The notes: generated by a model not told the origin, from the sequence alone. Counted from the stretch's first letter, positions 24,450 through 31,878 are shown. The stretch is DNA of 38,813 nt from Bacilli bacterium (GCA_024413875.1 JAKSVY010000007.1:1-38813), one strand, 5' to 3'. A program made the numbers and translations.

Positions 24450-26648
24450 TTAAACAGTATATGGGTCGATATCGACCTTTATGTTGATTTGCCCGTTTCC
24501 TTTTAAGGAATCGAGCATTTCCCTTACAAATTGCCTAATTATATCATTGTTTTTTGTTTTCACAAGTACCAGTCGATGAAATCGACCATTTTCTTTTGCA
24601 ATGTATGGGGAGATAGGTCCCAACACGGACACATTCTCAAAACTTTGTCGGTTAATATTGTTAGCAATACTACTTGCAACTTGGATAGCATTTTCCTCTG
24701 TCCCAGCGATGACATCTATCGATAAAAGATAGGTGTATGGAGGGTATTGAGTTTGTCTTCTAACATTCATCTCGTTTCTATAGAAAGTATCATAATCTTG
24801 GTTAGCTGCACATTTAACAGCGTAGTGATTAGGGTTGAATGTTTGGATAAGCGCTCGTCCTTCTTTTTCTTTTCGCCCTGCTCTTCCAACAGCCTGAGTG
24901 ATTAATTGGAAGACTCTTTCTGTTGATCTATATGAAGGGAGAGATAAACCAATATCTGCTGATACAACGCCCACCAATGTTACGTTAGGGAAATCGTGTC
25001 CTTTTGCAATCATTTGTGTTCCTACTAAAACATCAGCTTCAAGGTTAGCAAATGCAGTTAATGTTTTAGCAATATTGTTTCTTACTTGTCCGATATCACT
25101 ATCTAAACGTAAGACTCTTGCGTCAGGAAAAAGTTTATTGACTTCTTCAACGATTTTTTCTGTTCCATATCCAGTTGTGGATAGGTATTTAGAACCACAA
25201 TAAGGACAAAGTCCTGGTTTATGCTCCATATAGCCACAGTGATGGCATTTTAATAAACCACTAGATTTGTGATATGTTAAAGCAATTCCACAGTTAGGAC
25301 ATCGAAGAATATGTCCACAACTACGGCAGAATACACTTGTTGAAAAGCCCCTTTTGTTAACAAGAAGAATGGCTTGTTCTTTTTTGTCTAATGTTTGCTT
25401 AAGTGCTTCAATCATTGGCTTAGAAAAGATTGATGATTCGCGAGCGTAGTTAACATAGTTAGACATATCAATAATACGTGTTTTAGGTAAGTCTTTTTCA
25501 TTAAAACGCTTAAGCATTAAGGCTTCGTTATAGACACCTTTCATCGCTCTTGCTTTAGTTTCTAAACAAGGTGTAGCGCTACCTAAAACAACCTTAGCAC
25601 CTTCGTCGTTTGCTCTCATTAATGCGACTTCACGAGCATGGTAACAAGGTTGATTATCTTGCTTATAAGATTCAACGTGTTCTTCATCTAAGATGATAAG
25701 TCCAATGTTTGTAATAGGGGCAAAGATTGCGGATCTAGTTCCAACAACAATTTGAACTTCTCCTCTGGCGATACGTCTATATTCATCATATTTTTCACTA
25801 TCAGTAAGTTCACTATGTAAGATGGCGACATTTGAATTAAAACGCTTTAAGAAATAAGCGCACATTACTGGTGTAAGTGAGATTTCAGGGACAAGCATGA
25901 TAACAGTCTTGCCCTTTGAAATGTAATATTCAGATAAGGCTAAATAGACTTCGGTTTTACCACTACCAGTAACCCCTTGAAGTAAAGAAACTGTTTTATC
26001 AGTGTTTACAATTGATTCGAATGCTGATTTTTGAAACTCGGATAATGCTTTAGCGTCTTCTTGTTCATATTCAGGCATTTTAAGCCTAACTTTCTCTTCA
26101 TAGACTTCTTTGATTTTTCCTAACTCTAAAAGCTTTTTGATAATACTTGGAGATTTGAGTTCTCTTTTTAAAACTCTTCCTGCATCTCTAATTGTAAGAT
26201 ACATATCGTATTGTTTTGCGGTTAATCCAGCATAGTCAAAGCTTGCAATTTCAAGATATGTTTCGTAGGCAATCTTTGGGCCTTTAAGCGCGGTCGCTCT
26301 TGGTTTAAGAGAACTTGGAAGCATTGTTTGAAGAACACTTACTAAAGGAGCAACATAATAATCGCTAACTTTGTTAGCAAGTTTCATTAAGCTTGGGATA
26401 AGTAATGGTTTGTCATCTAAAACATCACTGATTTTAGCAATATTAAAACCACTCTCAGCTTCGAGTTCTTCTTTTGTTTTATTGGTGTCACTACATTCGA
26501 TAACGTAGCCAACAACAGGTTTGCCTTTATTAAAAGGAACTAGGACACGATAACCAACATCAACGTCCTTAGTTCCTTCATAAACATAAGTAAAAGGACG
26601 ATCAAGAGCTAATACGTATCGCTCAATGAGGACCTTTATTACTTTCAT
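24450..26648 (-). CDS. priA: primosomal protein N' (replication restart helicase PriA)
   Basis: A 732-residue superfamily 2 helicase reloading the replisome at stalled forks. N-terminal 3'-DNA-binding domain (about 1-105), winged helix (about 110-195), Walker A QGVTGSGKTE (about residues 224-233), DEEH box (ILDEEHVESYKQD), then the zinc-binding insertion with paired cysteines CRSCGH, CPNCG, CHHCG and CPYCG. GTQMIAKGHDFPNVT and QAVGRAGRKEKEGRALIQT (motifs V and VI) follow. Length is close to E. coli PriA (732). It is 3 bp after gmk and followed by the frameshifted small gene. Confidence 0.97.
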   Translation of the reverse strand: MKVIKVLIERYVLALDRPFTYVYEGTKDVDVGYRVLVPFNKGKPVVGYVIECSDTNKTKEELEAESGFNIAKISDVLDDKPLLIPSLMKLANKVSDYYVAPLVSVLQTMLPSSLKPRATALKGPKIAYETYLEIASFDYAGLTAKQYDMYLTIRDAGRVLKRELKSPSIIKKLLELGKIKEVYEEKVRLKMPEYEQEDAKALSEFQKSAFESIVNTDKTVSLLQGVTGSGKTEVYLALSEYYISKGKTVIMLVPEISLTPVMCAYFLKRFNSNVAILHSELTDSEKYDEYRRIARGEVQIVVGTRSAIFAPITNIGLIILDEEHVESYKQDNQPCYHAREVALMRANDEGAKVVLGSATPCLETKARAMKGVYNEALMLKRFNEKDLPKTRIIDMSNYVNYARESSIFSKPMIEALKQTLDKKEQAILLVNKRGFSTSVFCRSCGHILRCPNCGIALTYHKSSGLLKCHHCGYMEHKPGLCPYCGSKYLSTTGYGTEKIVEEVNKLFPDARVLRLDSDIGQVRNNIAKTLTAFANLEADVLVGTQMIAKGHDFPNVTLVGVVSADIGLSLPSYRSTERVFQLITQAVGRAGRKEKEGRALIQTFNPNHYAVKCAANQDYDTFYRNEMNVRRQTQYPPYTYLLSIDVIAGTEENAIQVASSIANNINRQSFENVSVLGPISPYIAKENGRFHRLVLVKTKNNDIIRQFVREMLDSLKGNGQINIKVDIDPYTV

Positions 26649-26651
26649 TAA

Positions 26652-27236
26652 TTATTCCTCCATTTTTGAATGAATAATGGATGCAATTTCATTTGCAGCA
26701 CGCTTTAAATCATCATTAACAACTTTGTATTGATAAAGTTTTTGTTTGTGCATTTCAACACGTGCTTTTTCAATTCTTTCCTTAATTACTTCATCTGATT
26801 CAGTACCACGTCCTCTAATACGAGCTTCAAGTTCATCTAAAGAAGGTGGGATAACAAAGATTGAAACTAAATTTGGTCCTGCACATTTATCAAGAACTTG
26901 TTGAGCACCTTTAGTTTCGATTTCAAGTAAGACATTTTTACCAAGGGCTAGTTGAGCGTCGATTCTATCTTTTGGAGTGCCATATCTATTGCCAACAAAT
27001 TCAGCCCATTCTAAAAGGTTTCCGTTATCAATGTTTCTTTGGAATTCTTCTTTGGAAACATAGTAGTAATCAATCCCTTCAGTTTCACCAGGTCTTTTAG
27101 CTCTAGTAGTCATTGAAACTGAATAGAAAAGATTTAGAGATTTATCATTGATAATCTCTTGTCTTAAGGTTCCTTTTCCAACCCCACTAGGTCCACTTAA
27201 TATGATTAATAAACCTTTTGATTTTGCCTTATTCAT
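26652..27236 (-). CDS. gmk: guanylate kinase
   Basis: A 194-residue P-loop kinase making GDP from GMP. LIILSGPSGVGKGTLRQEI (about residues 10-28) holds Walker A, followed by SVSMTTRAKRPGETEGIDYY (GMP-binding), FVGNRYGTPK, VLLEIETKGAQQV and IFVIPPSLDELEARIRGRG. The ATG at 27236 has no Shine-Dalgarno; instead a TTGATT-17-TAAACT promoter ends 6 nt before it, so the mRNA is probably leaderless. It is first in the unit gmk-priA-...-rpe and divergent from rqcH with 57 bp between the start codons. rpoZ, often the next gene after gmk, is absent. Confidence 0.96.
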   Translation of the reverse strand: MNKAKSKGLLIILSGPSGVGKGTLRQEIINDKSLNLFYSVSMTTRAKRPGETEGIDYYYVSKEEFQRNIDNGNLLEWAEFVGNRYGTPKDRIDAQLALGKNVLLEIETKGAQQVLDKCAGPNLVSIFVIPPSLDELEARIRGRGTESDEVIKERIEKARVEMHKQKLYQYKVVNDDLKRAANEIASIIHSKMEE

Positions 27237-27242
27237 ATGTAT

Positions 27243-27271
27243 AGTTTATTTAAAATTAATTTTAAAATCAA
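27243..27271 (-). promoter_or_regulatory. gmk promoter, apparently leaderless
   Basis: Minus strand TTGATT (27271-27266), a 17-bp spacer, TAAACT (27248-27243), then 6 nt to the gmk ATG. The predicted transcription start coincides with the start codon. Confidence 0.6.
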
Positions 27272-27278
27272 CAGAAAA

Positions 27279-27287
27279 TGGTATACT
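27279..27287 (+). promoter_or_regulatory. rqcH extended -10 promoter, apparently leaderless
   Basis: TGG-TATACT (hexamer 27282-27287) is an extended -10 element, and the ATG at 27294 is 7 nt after it with no ribosome site between. A -35 is not evident, as is common for extended -10 promoters. Confidence 0.6.
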
Positions 27288-27293
27288 TTACTC

Positions 27294-28667
27294 ATGAAAT
27301 ATTCAAAAGAGTCTTATAAGGATTACGTAAACGAGATGTTCAATGTTTTCTCTGGTAGCAATTTGTTACCAGCGGTTTCATTAAACTCTGAAACAATTCT
27401 TTTCCCTGTTGAAGGCGATAATGCTTATATTGTTTTCTCTTTAAATAGACAAAATCCTTTGTTTTATACAATTCGTTTAAAGAATTTTAAATTCAATCAA
27501 CTCCCTACTCACTTTTCAAGAAAATTATTTACAGAAGTTGGTATTTCTTACTTAGACGATGTTGAGTTTATTAAAGAAGCTAATACAGTGACATTTGAGA
27601 TTGTGTCTAGAGATATGATCAAGGATGAAACACCATTTAGACTCTACTTTGAAATGTTTACCCTTAAACCAAATCTTTATCTTTGCGATAAGGATGATAT
27701 CATCATTGAAACTTTCTATAATGGTGAGAAAAAAGTTGGTGAAAAATTTACTTTAGATTTAACAGAAATTAAAGACTCTTCAAAAGACTTAACCACTGAT
27801 GTTTTATCAGCAAGTTTTGTAAAAGAACTTACAATTAGAAGAGAAGAAAAATATAAAGATACTTTAACTATTGTTCGTAATAGAATTCGTATCACTGAAC
27901 GTAAGATTAAAAACATTCAAAAAGATGTTGAAGAGGCTCAACTTGCTTTAACAAAAACTGACCTCGCAAACGAGATTTTATCTATGGGTTTAAATCTTCG
28001 CGATCACGTTGATTCTATTGAGTTAAGCACTACTACTTTATCTTTAGATAAAAAGTTAACAATTTACGAGAATGTTGATAAGTTATTTAAGGCTTCTAAA
28101 AAGGCAAAAGAAACTATTAGAAGAAGCGAGAAAAATATCGAAGACGCTAGAGATGAAAACAAATTATTCACTAACATTTTAGATATGATTTTTGCTGCTC
28201 CAGAAGATGATGTTGATAAGTTTGTTTTACAATCTGGACTTGATAAAAAGCATCATCAAATTACTCAATCAGTTGCTAATTCACCTTATAAAATTAACCT
28301 TAATGGAACGATCATTTTATTCGGTAGAAACGCTGTTCAAAATGACTATTTAAGCTTTGGAATGAAGCTTGATAGAGACTTTACTTGGATGCATATTAAA
28401 GACTATTCAGGAGCGCATATTGTTATTAAAAATAAGAAGCCAACTGAAGCTGAACTCTTGTTTGCGGCAGAACTTGCATTAATCCAATCTAAAAAGACTG
28501 CTGGTGAAGTTATCTACACTCACAAAAAGAATGTAAGAAAAGGTCATACATTAGGTGAAGCGATCTTAAAGAATTACTCCACTATTAAATTAAATAATGT
28601 TCGTAAAGAAACGATAGAAAAAATAAAAAATTCCAGCGAGCAACTGGAATTTGATATCAAGATATAA
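27294..28667 (+). CDS. rqcH: divergent RqcH/FbpA (NFACT family) protein
   Basis: A 457-residue protein; the family usually has 550-580. It contains an N-terminal NFACT-N-like region (HFSRKLFTEV, then FEMFTLKPNLYLCDKDDIIIETF), a central coiled coil (about residues 180-320) and a C-terminal NFACT-R domain (GRNAVQNDYLSFGMKLDRDFTWMHIKDYSGAHIVIKN, in parts at about 345-385). RqcH binds stalled 50S-peptidyl-tRNA and directs alanine tailing. At the usual N-terminal DR pair the protein reads EANTVTF (A96-N97), so a motif needed for tailing in Bacillus seems lost. A longer frame from 27237 exists, but ATG 27294 fits the family start and lies 7 nt after an extended -10. Confidence 0.85.
   Translation: MKYSKESYKDYVNEMFNVFSGSNLLPAVSLNSETILFPVEGDNAYIVFSLNRQNPLFYTIRLKNFKFNQLPTHFSRKLFTEVGISYLDDVEFIKEANTVTFEIVSRDMIKDETPFRLYFEMFTLKPNLYLCDKDDIIIETFYNGEKKVGEKFTLDLTEIKDSSKDLTTDVLSASFVKELTIRREEKYKDTLTIVRNRIRITERKIKNIQKDVEEAQLALTKTDLANEILSMGLNLRDHVDSIELSTTTLSLDKKLTIYENVDKLFKASKKAKETIRRSEKNIEDARDENKLFTNILDMIFAAPEDDVDKFVLQSGLDKKHHQITQSVANSPYKINLNGTIILFGRNAVQNDYLSFGMKLDRDFTWMHIKDYSGAHIVIKNKKPTEAELLFAAELALIQSKKTAGEVIYTHKKNVRKGHTLGEAILKNYSTIKLNNVRKETIEKIKNSSEQLEFDIKI
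28623..28653 (-). terminator. ppa terminator inside the rqcH coding end
   Basis: On the minus strand, AAATTCCAG (28653-28645) pairs with CTGGAATTT (28637-28629) around a 7-nt loop, followed by TTTATTTTTT. It lies 19 bp beyond the ppa stop and within the last codons of rqcH. Confidence 0.8.
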
Positions 28668-28692
28668 TTTCCTAATTATTAGGGAATTTTTC
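28667..28692 (+). terminator. rqcH terminator inside the ppa coding end
   Basis: AATTTCCTAA (28667-28676) pairs with TTAGGGAATT (28680-28689, one bulged G), followed by TTT. It covers the last codons of ppa. Confidence 0.65.
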
Positions 28693-29205
28693 TTTATAAG
28701 CATCGATAGATTCTTGGATGACTTTCATCGCAATTGCTCTACCACGTACTTTATTAACAACGGTTTCTTTACCTTCAAGTTGTTTATAAACAACGAAGAA
28801 GTGTTGAATTTCTTTTAAAAGGTGATCTGGGATGTTTTTGATATCCTTAAAGCTATTGTAAACAGGATCGTTTTTAGCGATAGCGATAATCTTCATATCT
28901 TCATCACCATTATCAGTCATTTCAAGAACACCGATTGGGTAACAGTCAACTAATGCGAGTGGTACGATTGGTTCTGAACAAATGACTAAGACGTCTAATG
29001 GGTCTCCGTCACCTGCGTAAGTTCTTGGAATAAATCCATAGTTTTGTGGATAGTGAGTTGATGTGAATAAGACTCTATCAAGGATTAATGCTCCTGAGAA
29101 TTTGTCTAATTCGTATTTGTTTTTACTACCTTTTGAAATTTCAATACATGATAAGAATTGTTCTGGTTTAATTCTATTAGGATCAGCTTTGTGCCAAATA
29201 TTCAT
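28672..29205 (-). CDS. ppa: inorganic pyrophosphatase, family I
   Basis: A 177-residue soluble Mg-dependent enzyme hydrolysing pyrophosphate from biosynthetic reactions. The signature GDGDPLDVLV (D66, D68, D71) and YPQNYGFIPRTYAGD (residues 52-66) are visible, as are KNDPVYNS and FFVVYKQLEGKE near the C-terminal metal and substrate residues. Length is typical of bacterial family I enzymes (about 175), unlike the family II enzyme of Bacillus subtilis. GGGAGG precedes the ATG. It is monocistronic and convergent with rqcH, with the two terminators lying in each other's coding ends. GlgC and aminoacyl-tRNA synthetases in the window are producers of its substrate. Confidence 0.97.
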   Translation of the reverse strand: MNIWHKADPNRIKPEQFLSCIEISKGSKNKYELDKFSGALILDRVLFTSTHYPQNYGFIPRTYAGDGDPLDVLVICSEPIVPLALVDCYPIGVLEMTDNGDEDMKIIAIAKNDPVYNSFKDIKNIPDHLLKEIQHFFVVYKQLEGKETVVNKVRGRAIAMKVIQESIDAYKEKFPNN

Positions 29206-29231
29206 ATTTATGCCTCCCTTTTGTCGTTTTT

Positions 29232-29260
29232 AGTGTATCACACATATTTTTGTGTTGAAA
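29232..29260 (-). promoter_or_regulatory. candidate ppa promoter
   Basis: Minus strand TTTCAA (29260-29255), 17 bp, TGA-TACACT (hexamer 29237-29232). Both hexamers are imperfect but the spacing and extended -10 are right. The short inverted repeat ACACA/TGTGT lies in the spacer. Confidence 0.45.
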
Positions 29261-29310
29261 GTAATAGCCTATAAATTATTTTTATAATATATTTTACATT
29301 TGCGTTCATA

Positions 29311-29316
29311 TATAAT
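29311..29316 (+). promoter_or_regulatory. -10 box of the lipoprotein gene, apparently leaderless
   Basis: A perfect TATAAT ends 7 nt before the preferred ATG at 29324 and there is no ribosome site. No good -35 is seen. Confidence 0.5.
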
Positions 29317-29323
29317 GTTTTCT

Positions 29324-30061
29324 ATGAAAAAAGCTTACATTTCATTATTAATCACTACACTTTTATTAACCGGATGCACTAATAAAGGGGTGCACACCAT
29401 GTATAAAAATGGAGATGTTGTTTTTAATAATTCAAACAACTACTTGATTAATATTGAAGATGAAATAATTGTTAATAGGCTTATTTCGTCAGGTGATTCT
29501 GTTGCAATCTATTATGGACTTGATGGCTGTTCTTCTTGTGAAGAAGTTAAATCTAACTTAATAAGTTATGTTAAAGATGTTGGCCAATTAATCTATTATG
29601 TATCATCAAATAGCATTGATATGAATAGATTGAATTTTGAATACAAGGAATTTCAAATTTCTAACCTCTATTTATTTGATAATAAGGAATTAATCAAAGT
29701 TTTTAATAAAGATGCCTTAAATAACCCAAAAATGGTTAAAAATAACTTAGCATCTTCATATAGAAAGTCTAATACATACTTATTTAATGATGTAATTAAC
29801 TTTATTAACTATATGTCATCAGAAACTGGTGATGCATATGTTGTTGCGAACTGGTCAAAAGCCGCCATGGAATACTATAACAAAAACGTTAAAGATAAGT
29901 TTGGACGTAAAACATCCATAGTGTATTACTATGACGGGATTAGAGATGAAGCACTTCATCCATATGGAATCGAAGGAAACTACTTATTCACTCATCTCAC
30001 TTTCAAAAACGGAAACATTAAAGTTATTACAAGTGAAACAATTGAAAATTTGATTTACTAA
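29324..30061 (+). CDS. lipoprotein with a thioredoxin-like CxxC motif
   Basis: A 245-residue protein with a signal peptide and lipobox (KKAYISLLITTLLLTGC, lipidated C18), so it is anchored outside the cell membrane. Near mature residues 60-85, VAIYYGLDGCSSCEEVKSNL carries a CSSC motif after a beta strand, matching a thioredoxin-fold active site; the rest (for example LFDNKELIKVF) is compatible with that fold but diverges. It may be an extracellular thiol-disulfide protein. Upstream in-frame ATGs at 29300 and 29315 lie within or before the -10 box, so the start at 29324 is preferred. Its stop codon immediately precedes a terminator shared with the XRE gene. No partner oxidase is nearby. Confidence 0.75.
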   Translation: MKKAYISLLITTLLLTGCTNKGVHTMYKNGDVVFNNSNNYLINIEDEIIVNRLISSGDSVAIYYGLDGCSSCEEVKSNLISYVKDVGQLIYYVSSNSIDMNRLNFEYKEFQISNLYLFDNKELIKVFNKDALNNPKMVKNNLASSYRKSNTYLFNDVINFINYMSSETGDAYVVANWSKAAMEYYNKNVKDKFGRKTSIVYYYDGIRDEALHPYGIEGNYLFTHLTFKNGNIKVITSETIENLIY

Positions 30062-30062
30062 C

Positions 30063-30090
30063 AAAAAAGCATCCAGCTTCGGATGCTTAA
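30063..30090 (-). terminator. terminator of the XRE gene, possibly bidirectional
   Basis: AAGCATCC (30067-30074) pairs with GGATGCTT (30081-30088) around AGCTTC. On the minus strand it is followed by TTTTTTG; on the plus strand the tail is only TTAAATAT, so termination of the lipoprotein gene is weaker. It overlaps the last codons of the XRE gene. Confidence 0.8.
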
Positions 30091-30404
30091 ATATCTAATA
30101 CTCTTTTAATAATTTCTTGGATAGGCTCGCTTGCTTGAGAATAAGCTGAAGCCACTCTTGCGGCATCTGGATTTAACTCTCTATAAGATTGTTCCTGAAT
30201 GCCAAGCAAGTAATATAGCGAACAATCTAGCACTCCTGCTATCTTAACCAATTGATCGATACTAGGAAATGGTTTTCCATTTAATAATCGCGAAACATCG
30301 TATTGATGTACACCTAATTCAATAGCTAATGATGATTGATTGATTTTTCTATCCTTCATCATTTTTTTAATTCTATTGCAAATTTCTTCTTCCAAATGTG
30401 TCAT
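30087..30404 (-). CDS. XRE-family helix-turn-helix regulator
   Basis: A 105-residue Cro/C1-type DNA-binding protein. The HTH spans about residues 9-65: RIKKMMKDRKINQSSLAIEL, GVHQYDVSRLLNGKPFPSID, QLVKIAGVLDCSLYYLLG. The C-terminal 35 residues (about 70-105) are a short helical tail, likely for dimerisation, ending EPIQEIIKRVLDI. It is divergent from the phosphoesterase-AbiE operon, with 111 bp between starts, and a 30-bp dyad lies over the operon promoter; repression of that operon and itself is inference. A TATAAA box ends 7 nt before its ATG with no ribosome site, so it may be leaderless. Confidence 0.88.
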   Translation of the reverse strand: MTHLEEEICNRIKKMMKDRKINQSSLAIELGVHQYDVSRLLNGKPFPSIDQLVKIAGVLDCSLYYLLGIQEQSYRELNPDAARVASAYSQASEPIQEIIKRVLDI

Positions 30405-30411
30405 ATCTATA

Positions 30412-30417
30412 TTTATA
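30412..30417 (-). promoter_or_regulatory. -10 box of the XRE gene, apparently leaderless
   Basis: Minus strand TATAAA (30417-30412), then 7 nt to the ATG at 30404. The -35 region is weak. Confidence 0.45.
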
Positions 30418-30453
30418 CACTACTTATGCATTTTTTACATAAATATTTTTATA

Positions 30454-30483
30454 ATTATGTTGAATATACATATTTAGCATAAT
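30454..30483. promoter_or_regulatory. 30-bp near-perfect dyad, candidate operator
   Basis: The left half ATTATGTTGAATAT (30454-30467) pairs with the right half ATATTTAGCATAAT (30470-30483): 12 Watson-Crick and 2 G-T positions of 14, with a 2-bp centre. It spans the -35 box and the whole spacer of the operon promoter and touches the -10 box, a classic repressor position. The adjacent XRE protein is the natural candidate ligand. Confidence 0.65.
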
Positions 30484-30488
30484 ATAAT
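30460..30488 (+). promoter_or_regulatory. promoter of the phosphoesterase-AbiE operon
   Basis: TTGAAT (30460-30465), 17-bp spacer, TATAAT (30483-30488). A strong promoter, fully overlapped by the dyad. AAGGAG (30501-30506) precedes the ATG at 30516. Confidence 0.8.
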
Positions 30489-30515
30489 TTATAAAAATGC
30501 AAGGAGAGCATATTT

Positions 30516-31217
30516 ATGATTTATATAACAGGTGACACTCATGGTCCAATTGATTTTGATAAACTACTTAGACTTAAAAATCTTAAGGTGACTAGACGCG
30601 ACATTTTATTCATATTAGGTGATGCTGGAATTTGTTGGGATCCGATTGAATTAAAAATGATGGATATTATATATAGCTATATTGGATGCACTATCTATTT
30701 TATCGATGGCAATCATGAAAATTTTGATATGCTAGAACAATTTCCAATTATCGAAAAGTACGGTGCCAAAATGCATAAAATTAGCAAGTATATCTATCAT
30801 GTAATGCGAGGAGAGATATTAAAAATTAAAAATATGAAAATTCTATGTATTGGAGGAGCGTATTCAATAGATAGATGGCATCGCAGAGAAGGAATCAGTT
30901 GGTGGCCACAAGAAGAAATTACAAAAAGTAATATTGATAACGCACTAACAAATTTAGAAAAAGTAAATAATAAAGTTGATTACATATTTACTCATTGTGT
31001 TAATACAGGCATTGTTCGTACAGTGTTTCATTTTAAAAGAGATGACTCTACTGATTGGTTAAATGTGATTAATCGAGTTGCAAATTATAAATACTGGCTT
31101 TTTGGCCATTATCATTTTGACCGCGATGTAGCACGGAACAAGAAATGCATATATAAAAAGATTTATTTCATTAACACTAATAAAGAATTGGAGGAATTAA
31201 AAGATGGAAATGAATAA
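30516..31217 (+). CDS. calcineurin-like metallophosphoesterase of the AbiE island
   Basis: A 233-residue phosphoesterase with the full two-metal set: GDTHG (D7, H9), GDAG (D36), GNHE (N66, H67), TH (H160) and GHYH (H198, H200), and GGAYSIDRWHRREGISWWPQEE (in two parts, residues 113-134), typical of a phage/plasmid-type subfamily with GGA-S-D and W-E blocks. It has no signal peptide. The substrate is unknown; nucleotides, RNA ends or phosphorylated protein are possible. It is first in a three-gene operon, overlapping abiEi by 14 bp. ATA isoleucine codons are frequent here compared with rpsD or the atp genes, which suggests acquired DNA. Confidence 0.85.
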   Translation: MIYITGDTHGPIDFDKLLRLKNLKVTRRDILFILGDAGICWDPIELKMMDIIYSYIGCTIYFIDGNHENFDMLEQFPIIEKYGAKMHKISKYIYHVMRGEILKIKNMKILCIGGAYSIDRWHRREGISWWPQEEITKSNIDNALTNLEKVNNKVDYIFTHCVNTGIVRTVFHFKRDDSTDWLNVINRVANYKYWLFGHYHFDRDVARNKKCIYKKIYFINTNKELEELKDGNE

Positions 31218-31878
31218 TAATGTTGCTTTTTCAACCACGTTTGACTATTATATGGTTGAAAAGGAAACAGTAATGAGTCAAGTTTATATAATAAAGGATA
31301 TATTAAACAAAAATCATGGATACATAACCGCTCAAGATGTCTGCAAAGCAGGCATACCTACCGCCGTGTTATACCGATATGCAAAAGCAAATGGACTTAT
31401 AAAATATGCACCAGGTTTTTATGCTGAATCAAATTGGCTTATTGATGTATATTTGATTTTCCAATATTCCTATCCAAAATACATATACTCATTTGACTCT
31501 GCTATTTTTCTTCATGAATTGGGAGATATTTTACCTTCATATTTTGAAGTAACGGGACCAAAAAACTATCGACCAATAAGTAAGCCTCGCAAAGACATTA
31601 TTGCGCACACAAATACTCGAGACGATGTTTATTCGCTTGGTATCACTAAAGTAGCTACCACATCTGGCAACTTTGTAAAAGTTTATGATTTGGAAAAAAC
31701 CATATGTGATTTAATTAAAAACAAGAATAAGCTCGAACTAGAAGTCTATGCAAAAGCAATCCATGCATATTGCTCAAAAAAGAACAAACGCATTGACAAG
31801 CTTTTTGAATATGCTAAGGCAATGAAAATCGAATCTGATGTGTCAACAATTTTCGAGGTATTATTAAATGAAGATTAA
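31204..31878 (+). CDS. abiEi: AbiEi-type antitoxin / transcriptional regulator
   Basis: A 224-residue protein of the AbiEi family, the antitoxin of type IV toxin-antitoxin systems that gives abortive phage infection. The N-terminal winged helix (about 24-80) reads IIKDILNKNHGYITAQDVCK, AGIPTAVLYRYAKANGLIKY and APGFYAE; the larger C-terminal domain contains YIYSFDSAIFLHELGD and VYDLEKTICDLIKNK, both typical. ATG 31204 has GGAGG 9 nt upstream; a second candidate, 31273 (MSQVYIIKD), has a weaker AAAGGAA and would give the more usual family length. It overlaps the phosphoesterase by 14 bp and abiEii by 11 bp. Antitoxins of this family often autoregulate, so both it and the XRE protein may act on the promoter. 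Confidence 0.85.
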   Translation: MEMNNNVAFSTTFDYYMVEKETVMSQVYIIKDILNKNHGYITAQDVCKAGIPTAVLYRYAKANGLIKYAPGFYAESNWLIDVYLIFQYSYPKYIYSFDSAIFLHELGDILPSYFEVTGPKNYRPISKPRKDIIAHTNTRDDVYSLGITKVATTSGNFVKVYDLEKTICDLIKNKNKLELEVYAKAIHAYCSKKNKRIDKLFEYAKAMKIESDVSTIFEVLLNED

